From: Candidatus Latescibacterota bacterium
GTDB lineage: Bacteria > Latescibacterota > UBA2968 > GCA-2709665
DNA length: 12,617 nt
Assembly (NCBI GenBank): GCA_012271065.1
Contig: JAAXHE010000203.1
Coordinates: 1-12,617 of the forward strand
Reading direction: 5' to 3'
Positions 1-7,032 of this stretch are shown here, in pieces. The notes under the pieces were generated by a model, which worked only from the letters and a program-made list of their open reading frames with translations, made no database searches and was not told the origin of the DNA. The translations under genes and the position numbers were made by a program. Each line of letters begins with the position of its first letter. The first letter of the stretch is position 1.

Positions 1-25
1 CTGATTTATTTCGGATTAAGGCTAA

Positions 26-185
26 CAGTCCGTTGAAAAAGTCGCTCTGCAGGCGAGGCCGAGCCATTGTGGTCGAAGACAAGGCGCGCAACCGAGTCCC
101 ATCCAGCGATTCGACGAGGGCGCGCAACGCAGTATTTCGGCCACGAGAGCCGGACGCAGCCCGGATGGGCTTTTTCAACGGGCTG
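26..185. repeat. Palindromic element A (about 160 bp, MITE-like long imperfect hairpin)
   Basis: The terminal inverted repeats are CAGTCCGTTGAAAAAGTC at 26-43 and the reverse complement of CAGCCCGTTGAAAAAGCC at 168-185, matching at 16 of 18 positions. Symmetry continues inward: TGTGGTCGAAGAC at 68-80 matches the complement of 132-145 (CGTGGCCGAAATAC) approximately, and CCCATCC at 98-104 pairs with GGATGGG at 163-169. A direct repeat GGCGCGCAAC occurs at 83-92 and 119-128. TAA stands just outside or near both ends (23-25 and 188-190), which could be a short target duplication but is too short to prove one. No transposase is encoded inside. A non-autonomous palindromic mobile repeat is the best reading; a structured RNA or bidirectional terminator is possible. 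Confidence 0.7.
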
Positions 186-205
186 CTTAACTGAGAACCA
201 GACCC

Positions 206-733
206 ATGCCGGATATCCGCGAAAGCATCGACGAGATGATCGAGGAGTCCTATCTCTCCGGTCTTACGGAAGGCGAGATCCGGGCGGACATGGAACGCTT
301 CGTGAGCATCTGCGGCAGGGTAATCCGCGAAAACGTCCACGACAGGAAACAAACGCGAAGGCTCACCGAACAGCTCGCCAGGGCCAGGGCGCTCAGCCTG
401 GTTGAAGACGCTTCCGGATCGAGGGAAGACACGGATCTTCTCATCCCCGATGCAGGCGCACGTCCGTCGCTCAAGGGGCAGTACGCTGAGCGGGCGGCCC
501 GCAACAAGCGCCTCATCCTCAGGGTCATCCGTGAGTGCGATCCAAAACTGGAGCAGCTCATCGAAAAGGAGCGGTTTTCGGGGTCGCTTCCGGAACCGTC
601 AGCACCTTCGCTGCCCATCGGCGTCAACGCGCCCGGCAACAGGGCAAAGGACTTTTTCCTGAAAGCATGTTTTGCCGTCACGCTGCTCCTGATACTCCTG
701 CTGGTCTACCTGGTCCTGCTGCAAAATGTCTGA
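206..733 (+). CDS. Hypothetical protein with a C-terminal membrane anchor
   Basis: This is a 175-residue protein that I do not recognise. The first 145 or so residues are charged and look helical, with Arg/Lys/Glu-rich stretches around residues 40-65 and 90-120, and no signal peptide. A linker rich in Pro, Ser and Gly follows. The protein ends in a single hydrophobic segment at about residues 152-172 (FAVTLLLILLLVYLVLL) with only two or three residues after it. That topology is a tail anchor: a cytoplasmic domain held on the inner membrane by its C-terminus. The ATG is the first in frame, 20 bp after element A ends; only a weak purine stretch (GAGAA at 193-197) could serve as ribosome binding site. 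The gene stops 5 bp before element B begins. Coding is supported by an uninterrupted frame and a coherent membrane segment; function is unknown. Confidence 0.6.
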   Translation: MPDIRESIDEMIEESYLSGLTEGEIRADMERFVSICGRVIRENVHDRKQTRRLTEQLARARALSLVEDASGSREDTDLLIPDAGARPSLKGQYAERAARNKRLILRVIRECDPKLEQLIEKERFSGSLPEPSAPSLPIGVNAPGNRAKDFFLKACFAVTLLLILLLVYLVLLQNV

Positions 734-738
734 GTCTT

Positions 739-901
739 GTGTCCTGTCCCGGAAATACCTCACCATTCTCCCGCCGATTCATCCCGTCTCGCTACGTTGC
801 CCTCGCTCGCCGACCTTACGCAGGTCACCTGCGCTCACGCGCCTTGCGAGCCGGGCGACTCGGCGGCCGAATTTCGGCAACTTATTTCCGGAACAGAACA
901 C
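739..901. repeat. Palindromic element B (about 163 bp, MITE-like long imperfect hairpin)
   Basis: The ends are GTGTCCTGTCCCGGAAATA at 739-757 and TATTTCCGGAACAGAACAC at 883-901, which match as inverted repeats at 17 of 19 positions. Near the centre lies a perfect palindrome, CGCAGGT-C-ACCTGCG, at 819-833. Between them, the segment beginning CCGCCGATTC near 770 and ending CTCGC near 792 matches the complement of about 848-868 closely. The whole stretch therefore can fold into one long imperfect hairpin. No open reading frame with protein-like composition fits it. Its terminal repeats differ from those of element A, so it is a separate family. A mobile non-autonomous repeat is the likeliest explanation. 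Confidence 0.68.
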
Positions 902-925
902 TGGACCGCCATACCGTTCCACACC

Positions 926-970
926 GCCTGCGAGCATCACCCTTTTACAAGGTCAGCCGCAGGCTTTTTT
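926..970 (+). terminator. Hairpin plus T6 run upstream of carB: intrinsic terminator or attenuator
   Basis: GCCTGCG at 926-932 pairs perfectly with CGCAGGC at 958-964, directly followed by TTTTTT at 965-970. The 25-nt loop can partly close on itself through ACCCTT...AAGGT (about 939-953). The GC stem plus U-run geometry is that of a Rho-independent terminator reading rightward. It could end transcription of the upstream small gene, or, lying 55 bp before the carB start, act as a leader attenuator of the pyrimidine cluster. The sequence alone does not decide between these. The rest of 902-1024 shows no gene. Confidence 0.55.
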
Positions 971-1024
971 CTAAGTCCAGCGATGATCCCATCCATTTCA
1001 TAGACGGAGACCTTTCCTGCACTT

Positions 1025-2473
1025 ATGCCCAGACGCAACGACATCCGGAAAATCATGCTCATCGGTTCCGGGCCGATCGTCATCGGCCAGGCGTGTGAGT
1101 TCGACTACTCCGGCGCGCAGGCGTGCAAGGCCCTCAAGGAAGAGGGATATACGGTTGTCCTGTTGAACAGCAATCCGGCCACGATCATGACCGATCCCGA
1201 AATGGCGGACCGGACCTACGTGGAACCGGTCGCACCGGAGGTGTGTGCGGCCATTATCGAACGGGAACGTCCCGACGCGCTTCTACCCACGCTGGGCGGA
1301 CAGACCGGACTGAACGTGGCCATGGAGCTCTATAACAGCGGGGTCCTGGATGAGTTCAACGTTGAGATGATCGGTGCGAATGCGGAAGCCATCGAGAAGG
1401 CCGAAAACAGGGAACGCTTCCAGGCCGCGATGGCCGGTATCGGCGTCGAGTTTCCGAAGGGGAGATTTGCGCACAGCGCGGAAGAAGCCCGCGAAATTAT
1501 CGGCGAAATAGGCTATCCCGCCATTATTCGACCGTCCTATACGCTTGGAGGCACCGGCGGGGGCACGGCATACAACGCGGAAGAATACGAACATCTCGCG
1601 ATGCGGGGGCTGGAACTCTCGCCCACCACGGAGATCCTGGTCGAAGAGTCCATCATCGGGTGGAAAGAGTTCGAGCTGGAGGTCATGCGCGATCTGAAGG
1701 ACAATGTGGTCATCATCTGTTCCATCGAGAATTTCGATCCCATGGGCGTCCATACCGGCGACTCCATTACGGTCGCGCCGGCGCAGACCCTGACCGACAA
1801 GGAGTATCAGGCCATGAGGGACGCCTCCATCGCCGTTATCCGGGAAATCGGCGTGGAGACGGGCGGATCCAATATTCAGTTCGCGCTGAATCCGCGGGAC
1901 GGACGCATCGTCATCATCGAAATGAACCCGCGGGTGTCCCGGAGTTCCGCGCTGGCCTCGAAGGCCACGGGGTTCCCCATCGCGAAGATCGCCGCCAAAC
2001 TCGCCGTGGGATATACCCTGGATGAAATCCGGAACGACATCACGCGTGAAACGCCCGCTTCATTCGAGCCGACCATCGACTATTGCGTGGTCAAGATTCC
2101 GCGATGGACCTTCGAGAAGTTCCCCCAGACGGAAGACCTTCTTGGCACCCAGATGAAGTCGGTGGGTGAAACCATGGCCATCGGCCGGACGTTCAAGGAG
2201 GCCTTTCAGAAGGGCCTGCGTTCCCTCGAAATCGGCCGCGCCGGATTCGGAGCCGACGGGAAGGACCTGGCAGTGGCCGATATCGACCGTGCCGTGATCG
2301 AACACCGGCTGAGAGTACCCAATTCTCAGAGACTGTTCTATCTCAAGGCCGCGCTTGAAGCGGGATGGCCCCTATCCGAACTTTACGACCTGACGGGCAT
2401 CGACCCGTGGTTCCTCGAGAACCTGCGGCAGATCACCGAATTCGAAAAGGAGCTTGCGGGACTCGTGGCGTGA
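1025..2473 (+). CDS. carB: Carbamoyl-phosphate synthase large subunit, N-terminal half
   Basis: This 482-residue protein is the N-terminal half of CarB, the synthetase subunit that makes carbamoyl phosphate from bicarbonate, ammonia and ATP. It holds the whole carboxyphosphate ATP-grasp domain (about residues 1-400) and the first part of the oligomerisation domain. Visible hallmarks are [18 protein letters not shown] near the start, [20 protein letters not shown], the glycine loop in [23 protein letters not shown] and [18 protein letters not shown], so the usual metal and nucleotide ligands (His, Gln, Glu, Asn, Arg) are present. The start [17 protein letters not shown] matches the family start; GGAGA lies at 1006-1010, a rather distant 14 nt upstream. 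The ORF ends at TGA 2471-2473 after [16 protein letters not shown], in mid oligomerisation domain. The second half follows 21 bp later in the same frame. The partner carA is not in the window. Confidence 0.93.
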   Translation: MPRRNDIRKIMLIGSGPIVIGQACEFDYSGAQACKALKEEGYTVVLLNSNPATIMTDPEMADRTYVEPVAPEVCAAIIERERPDALLPTLGGQTGLNVAMELYNSGVLDEFNVEMIGANAEAIEKAENRERFQAAMAGIGVEFPKGRFAHSAEEAREIIGEIGYPAIIRPSYTLGGTGGGTAYNAEEYEHLAMRGLELSPTTEILVEESIIGWKEFELEVMRDLKDNVVIICSIENFDPMGVHTGDSITVAPAQTLTDKEYQAMRDASIAVIREIGVETGGSNIQFALNPRDGRIVIIEMNPRVSRSSALASKATGFPIAKIAAKLAVGYTLDEIRNDITRETPASFEPTIDYCVVKIPRWTFEKFPQTEDLLGTQMKSVGETMAIGRTFKEAFQKGLRSLEIGRAGFGADGKDLAVADIDRAVIEHRLRVPNSQRLFYLKAALEAGWPLSELYDLTGIDPWFLENLRQITEFEKELAGLVA

Positions 2474-2478
2474 TTCCT

Positions 2479-2482
2479 GGAG
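2479..2482 (+). promoter_or_regulatory. Possible ribosome binding site for the second carB half
   Basis: GGAG lies 12 nt before the ATG at 2495, just after the TGA that ends the first half. The spacing is a little long but usable. With only 21 bp between stop and start, re-initiation by the same ribosomes is plausible. Confidence 0.35.
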
Positions 2483-2494
2483 TCTTGCAGCCGT

Positions 2495-4324
2495 ATGCAC
2501 CGGAAACAGAGAACCTTTGAAGACCTGCGGGCCCGGGTTGGCCGCGCGGACCTCACAAAGGCCAAACAATACGGTTTCAGTGACCGGCAGCTTGCCCACC
2601 TCTGGAACACCAGTGAGTGGACTGTAAGGGCTCTCCGGAGAGAACTGAATATCCAGGCGGTCTATAAGACCATCGATACATGCGCCGCCGAGTTCGAAGC
2701 GTATACGCCGTACCACTATTCGACTTACGAAAACGAAAACGAGGCCATCCGCTCGGAACGGCCCAAAATCATGATCCTGGGAGGCGGGCCGAACCGCATC
2801 GGGCAGGGCATCGAGTTCGACTACTGCTGTGTACACGCGGCTTTCGCGCTGAAAGAAGACGGTTACGAGACAATCATGGTCAACTCGAACCCTGAAACCG
2901 TCAGCACCGACTACGACACTTCCGACAAACTCTACTTCGAGCCGCTCACGGCCGAAGACGTACTCAACATCGCGAATCTGGAAGCGCCCGACGGCGTCAT
3001 CGTACAGCTTGGCGGACAGACGCCGCTGAACCTCGCTCGCGACCTCGAGCGCGACGGCGTGAACATTATCGGCACGTCTCCGGACAGCATCGACCTGGCC
3101 GAAGACCGCAAGCGATTCGGTGCGCTCATCAGGCAACTCGGCATTTCCCAGCCCGAAAACGGTACGGCCACCAGTGTTGACGAGGCCGTCGCCGTGGCCG
3201 ACGACATCGGCTATCCGGTGCTTGTCCGGCCCTCGTACGTCCTCGGCGGGCGGGCCATGGTCATCGTCTACGAACGCAATGCGCTTCTCAGCTATATGGA
3301 GAAGGCGATCCAGGCATCGCCGGAGCATCCCATCCTCATCGACCGTTTTCTCGAAGACGCGCATGAGTTCGACGTGGACGCCGTGGCGGACGATACGTCG
3401 GTGGTGATCGGCGGAATCATGCAGCATATAGAAAGCGCCGGCGTGCATTCGGGCGACAGCGCCTGCGTGCTGCCTCCGTACGATATTTCCGGGGAACACC
3501 TCGATGAACTCCGTTCCCACACCCACGCGCTGGCCGGCGCGCTGAACGTCGTGGGGTTGATGAACGTTCAGTTCGCGCTGCAGGACAATCAAGTCTACAT
3601 TATCGAGGTCAACCCGCGAGCCAGCCGGACGGTGCCCTTTGTTTCAAAGACGATCGGCGTTCCCCTGGCTAAAGTGGCGTCGCGCGCCATGGTGGGCCGG
3701 TCCCTGAAGGAACAGGGGCTGACCGGAGAAATTTCCTTCGATCACATCGCCGTCAAGGAAGCCGTATTGCCCTTCGCCAAGTTCCCGGGTGTGGATACCC
3801 TGCTGGGTCCGGAGATGAAGTCCACGGGCGAAGTGATGGGCATAGACACAGTCTTCGGTCTGAGCTTCCACAAGGCGCAGTTCGGCGCGGGAGTGCGGCT
3901 GCCCACCTCAGGCGCCGTGTTTATCTCTGTCAACGACAGGGATAAAGAAGCCGTGATACCCGTTGCACGGCGGCTGTCGGAGCTTGGTTTTCGGATTGTC
4001 GCGACCCGCGGCACCCACGCCCGGCTCAAGGCGCACGACATTCTCGCAGAGTCCATTCTCAAGATCCAACAGGGCCGTCCCAATATTCTGGACGCCATAA
4101 AGAACAGGTCGATCGTCCTGATGGTGAACACGCCGGCGGGTGAGGCCGCGCAAGCGGACGATCACAAAATTCGCCAGGCCACGCTTCAATACGGCATCCC
4201 GTACACGACCACGCTGGCGGGGGCATCGGCCGCGGTGGCCGGCATTGAATCCCTCAAGAGGAACGGCGCGGTCAGAATTCGTTCACTCCAGGAATTCCAC
4301 GGGAAGGAGCGAGACAACGCATGA
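2495..4324 (+). CDS. carB: Carbamoyl-phosphate synthase large subunit, C-terminal half
   Basis: This 609-residue protein completes CarB. It starts with the rest of the oligomerisation domain (YGFSDRQLAHLW, then VYKTIDTCAAEFEAYTPYHYSTYE). The carbamate-phosphorylating ATP-grasp domain follows, with GGGPNRIGQGIEFDYCCVHA, NSNPETVSTDYDTSDKLYFEPL, LGGQTPLNLA, RPSYVLGGRAM, HSGDSACVLPP, NVQFAL and EVNPRASRTVPFVSKTIGVPLA. The C-terminal MGS-like regulatory domain spans roughly residues 465-605 (FISVNDRDKEAVIPVARRLSELGF onward). All expected catalytic motifs are intact. The frame is the same as that of the first half, and without the TGA the two would read as one protein of about 1,100 residues, close to E. 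coli CarB (1,073). The inter-half linker is about 20 residues longer than in E. coli. Its stop overlaps the next gene by ATGA. Confidence 0.92.
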   Translation: MHRKQRTFEDLRARVGRADLTKAKQYGFSDRQLAHLWNTSEWTVRALRRELNIQAVYKTIDTCAAEFEAYTPYHYSTYENENEAIRSERPKIMILGGGPNRIGQGIEFDYCCVHAAFALKEDGYETIMVNSNPETVSTDYDTSDKLYFEPLTAEDVLNIANLEAPDGVIVQLGGQTPLNLARDLERDGVNIIGTSPDSIDLAEDRKRFGALIRQLGISQPENGTATSVDEAVAVADDIGYPVLVRPSYVLGGRAMVIVYERNALLSYMEKAIQASPEHPILIDRFLEDAHEFDVDAVADDTSVVIGGIMQHIESAGVHSGDSACVLPPYDISGEHLDELRSHTHALAGALNVVGLMNVQFALQDNQVYIIEVNPRASRTVPFVSKTIGVPLAKVASRAMVGRSLKEQGLTGEISFDHIAVKEAVLPFAKFPGVDTLLGPEMKSTGEVMGIDTVFGLSFHKAQFGAGVRLPTSGAVFISVNDRDKEAVIPVARRLSELGFRIVATRGTHARLKAHDILAESILKIQQGRPNILDAIKNRSIVLMVNTPAGEAAQADDHKIRQATLQYGIPYTTTLAGASAAVAGIESLKRNGAVRIRSLQEFHGKERDNA

Positions 4325-6102
4325 AATCAATCCGAATGATCCTGCTGCTCTGTATCGTCCTGCTTGCGGGAACCCTGGTTTCCGGGTGTGTCTATTACAA
4401 CACGTTCTATAACGCCCGAAAACAGTTCCAGGAGGCCGAACGCAAGAGAGAGGAAGCCGAGAACGTGGCTGCCACCAGCCAGAAGAACCGGCAGAGGGTG
4501 TTCAGGTACCGCGATTTCTATTGGCGTGCCATACGCAAGGCTTCCATCGTCCTCGACCGGCACCCGGACAGCGACTGGGTGGACGACAGCCTGCTGCTGA
4601 TCGGCAAGGCCTTCTACTGGCTCCGCAGCTATCGTGACGCCCTGCTGAAGTTCCGGGAACTGCAGGACAATTTTCCACAAAGCCTGCTGCTCACCGAGGC
4701 CCTCTACTGGAAGGGGCTTACGCTCTGGGAGTCAGGAAGGGCCGAAGAAGCGCGTCCGGTACTGGCCAACGTGGGCGAGAGCGCCGATCCGCAATTTAAC
4801 GGGAAAGCGAGGCTCGCGCTGGCCGAACTGGAAGCCGAAGCCGGCGATCACGCCGCCGCCATAAATGCGTACCAGAAGCTGCTGGAGGCCAGGCCCAAGG
4901 GTCTCGCTACGCGAATATGGCTAGGCATCGGCAACGCCAGGTTCCACCTGGAACGGTACGAAGACGCCCTGCTGGCGTATCGCCGGGTGTTGAAGTCGAA
5001 ACCGAAAAACAAGATCAATTTCGAAACCCGCCTTCGGATCGGAAGCATTCTCGAGCGTCAGGGAAAACTGGACGAAGTCCTGGGAACGTACAACCGCATA
5101 CTGAAGATCAAGAGCCTGAGATCCTATGAGCCGGAAGTCCATCTCAAACGGGCGAATGTGTATCATCTCATGGGCGAACAGGAAATCGCCGATCAAATCT
5201 ACAATGAAGTCATCGAGCATAACCCGAAGACCGAATTCAGCGCCGAAGCCTACTACCGGCTGGCGATGGTCGCCCAGACAACCCAGAGAGACATGGAGAA
5301 GGCGAAAGAGCTCTTCGCCAGCGCCCGAAAGGAAAGACCCGGTTCCGACGTAGGAAAGGCGGCCAGAGACCGGGAAAAGGACCTGGTCAAGCTGGAGCGC
5401 TTTCAGAAGGCGGCCGCCAAGGGCAAGAAGAAGGGCCTTAAGGCGCTATTCAACGTGGCGGAGATGTATTTGTTCAACTTTTCGGAACCGGATTCCGCGC
5501 TCGCCACGTATCGGAGGGCATTCGCGATCGCCGACAGCCTCGATACCGAACTGGCGCCAAAAGCCCTGTATGCCATCGGCCTGATCTACGCGGACAGTCT
5601 GAAGAACCAGGAAGCGGCCGAGAAGACGTTCCGGAGACTGATCGACGCGTACCCCGTCAACCCCTATGCCGTGAGTGCCCGTCAGCGGCTGGCGCAGGCG
5701 CTCGAGGATGACGCGAGGGCGGAAGCGCGGTTTCGCGAGGCCGAATCACTGATGGGCGGCGGGGTCAACCTGCCCGGCCATCTGGATATCCTCAGGCAGT
5801 TGCCGTTGGAATATCCGAACAGCCCCTTTGCGGCCAGGGCGCTTTATACCGTCGCGTGGACCTATGCGAACCGTCTGGAGAATCCCGACTCCGCCCGGGT
5901 CTATTACCAGAAGCTTGTCGACGGCTATCCGCTCACCGATTTCGCGGAACTCGCGTCGAAGAGCCTTAAAGGCGATTTCCTGCAAGTCATCGCGCAATCC
6001 GATCCGGACGCGGAACCGGCCGCTCGAACCGACAGTGCGAGTCCCGCCGACCGCGGGAATGAAGAACGCAGGCGGGATGACGAGAGCCCGCCGAAGAATT
6101 AA
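4321..6102 (+). CDS. TPR-repeat outer-membrane-type lipoprotein
   Basis: This 593-residue protein has a lipoprotein signal: MKSIR, a hydrophobic stretch, then the lipobox LVSGC with the acylated Cys at residue 23. The mature start CVYYNTFYNARKQF resembles a lipoprotein type I associate with FCB-group bacteria (recall, not a search). Residues 35-55 are a charged, coiled-coil-like stretch. From about residue 60 to 555 the chain is built of tetratricopeptide-type helical pairs, for example around 85-118, 125-150, 164-190, 198-226, 235-262, 272-300, 305-335, 412-445 and 503-535, with recurrent A-Y and Y-P spacing. The last 30 residues are polar and disordered-looking. The architecture recalls BamD/YbgF-like and SprE/PorW-like scaffolds; partners are unknown. 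ATG overlaps the carB stop (ATGA), and AAGGAG at about 4304-4309 precedes it, so translation is coupled to carB. Confidence 0.85.
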   Translation: MKSIRMILLLCIVLLAGTLVSGCVYYNTFYNARKQFQEAERKREEAENVAATSQKNRQRVFRYRDFYWRAIRKASIVLDRHPDSDWVDDSLLLIGKAFYWLRSYRDALLKFRELQDNFPQSLLLTEALYWKGLTLWESGRAEEARPVLANVGESADPQFNGKARLALAELEAEAGDHAAAINAYQKLLEARPKGLATRIWLGIGNARFHLERYEDALLAYRRVLKSKPKNKINFETRLRIGSILERQGKLDEVLGTYNRILKIKSLRSYEPEVHLKRANVYHLMGEQEIADQIYNEVIEHNPKTEFSAEAYYRLAMVAQTTQRDMEKAKELFASARKERPGSDVGKAARDREKDLVKLERFQKAAAKGKKKGLKALFNVAEMYLFNFSEPDSALATYRRAFAIADSLDTELAPKALYAIGLIYADSLKNQEAAEKTFRRLIDAYPVNPYAVSARQRLAQALEDDARAEARFREAESLMGGGVNLPGHLDILRQLPLEYPNSPFAARALYTVAWTYANRLENPDSARVYYQKLVDGYPLTDFAELASKSLKGDFLQVIAQSDPDAEPAARTDSASPADRGNEERRRDDESPPKN

Positions 6103-6166
6103 TCGACGGAACGACCCTTACAATCCTCAAAGACGTTTCGGCTTGCCCGGGTGACGCTCTGGTCCA

Positions 6167-6961
6167 ATGATTCCTCAATTCTTCCAGGAATGCGCCGAAG
6201 TCCTTGTCAACGAGCAGATTGCGCGAAACGTCTACCTGATGAGCCTGAGCGCGCCACGAATTGCCCGGGCGTGCCGCCCCGCTCAGTTCGTTCAGATCCG
6301 TACCGACGCGGGTCAGTCGCCCTATCTCCGACGCCCATTCAGCGCACTTCGCACGGACCCTGAAGCGGGATCGATAGAGGTGGTCTACGACGCTATCGGA
6401 GAAGGCACTCGACGGATGGCTGACGCCGCGCCCGGTCATCGTCTCGACATCCTCGGCCCTCTCGGACGAGCCTTTGTTCCTCCCGCTACCGGCCGCCTGC
6501 TGCTGGTCGCCGGAGGGGTCGGTCTGGTTCCGCTCGCCTTCATGGCCTGGTTCCACAGAGAACGCCGGAATGACATGGTGTTCCTGATGGGGGCGGCGAG
6601 CAAAGACCGGATGCCCGAGATGGATCGTGTGATTCCCTCGGATCTGTGCCGATGGCTGGCCACGGACGACGGCAGCCTTGGGCACACGGGCCCAGTGACG
6701 GAACTGATTCGGGAGCATGTGGAGCAGGCCGGAACCCGGTTGCTTACATGCGGTCCGCACGCCATGATGGCGCGTGTCGCCGAGATCGCGGCAGAGCTTC
6801 GTCTTCCGTGCCTGGCATCTCTGGAAAACCATATGGCCTGTGGATTCGGCGCGTGTGTGGGTTGTGTCGTGGAATACCGGGACGCGGACAGGGAAGACCA
6901 TCGATACCGGCGGGTCTGCATAGAGGGACCCGTGGTGGATGCCCACGCGATCGTCTGGTAA
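6167..6961 (+). CDS. pyrK: Dihydroorotate dehydrogenase B, electron-transfer subunit
   Basis: This 264-residue ferredoxin-reductase-type flavoprotein carries electrons from the FMN of PyrD through FAD and a [2Fe-2S] cluster to NAD+ (family knowledge). Visible motifs are the FAD-binding RRPFS at residues 55-59 in YLRRPFSA, the NAD-domain entry LLVAGGVGLVPLAF at about 112-125, LLTCGPHAM at 192-200, and the cluster ligands Cys225, Cys230, Cys233 and Cys251 in ACGFGACVGC...RVCIEGPV. The four-cysteine pattern and length are those of genuine PyrK. It lies 64 bp after the TPR gene and ends 71 bp before pyrD. No strong ribosome binding site is visible before the ATG, but the conserved start of the first beta strand fits this start. 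Confidence 0.93.
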   Translation: MIPQFFQECAEVLVNEQIARNVYLMSLSAPRIARACRPAQFVQIRTDAGQSPYLRRPFSALRTDPEAGSIEVVYDAIGEGTRRMADAAPGHRLDILGPLGRAFVPPATGRLLLVAGGVGLVPLAFMAWFHRERRNDMVFLMGAASKDRMPEMDRVIPSDLCRWLATDDGSLGHTGPVTELIREHVEQAGTRLLTCGPHAMMARVAEIAAELRLPCLASLENHMACGFGACVGCVVEYRDADREDHRYRRVCIEGPVVDAHAIVW

Positions 6962-7032
6962 CGGTTACCCGTCCTGGCCTGCGTAGAGCGACTTTAGCAA
7001 CGGACTGTTCGGAATGCCATCCCGGAACGCCC

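Noticed and set aside
67..405. Open frame starting inside element A
   Set aside because: It spans a palindromic repeat and overlaps the 206-733 gene; composition is Arg/Gly/His-rich with no protein signature.
535..1098. Open frame of 187 codons across element B and the carB start
   Set aside because: It runs through the palindrome, the terminator-like hairpin and the start of carB, which cannot all be coding in that frame.
2471..2473. TGA as a selenocysteine codon
   Set aside because: The site is in a variable linker, not an active site, and I see no convincing hairpin just downstream of the kind bacterial SECIS elements need.
2372..3592. Long minus-strand open frame of 406 codons opposite carB
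   Set aside because: It is antisense to strongly conserved CarB sequence; the translation is low in hydrophobic core pattern and unrecognisable. It is a product of GC-rich codon bias.
1025..4324. carB as a pseudogene broken by a nonsense codon
   Set aside because: All catalytic motifs in both halves are intact, the stop lies in a non-conserved enlarged linker, and an ATG with a GGAG follows 21 bp later. Two functional polypeptides are more likely.
5987..6946. Minus-strand open frame of 319 codons opposite pyrK
   Set aside because: It overlaps the well-supported pyrK entirely and its translation is rich in Arg, His, Ser and Gly without a recognisable domain.
6646..7032. Upstream extension of the pyrD frame through pyrK
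   Set aside because: The extension is a shadow of pyrK; the PyrD family starts at about MDLSTHIGGG.
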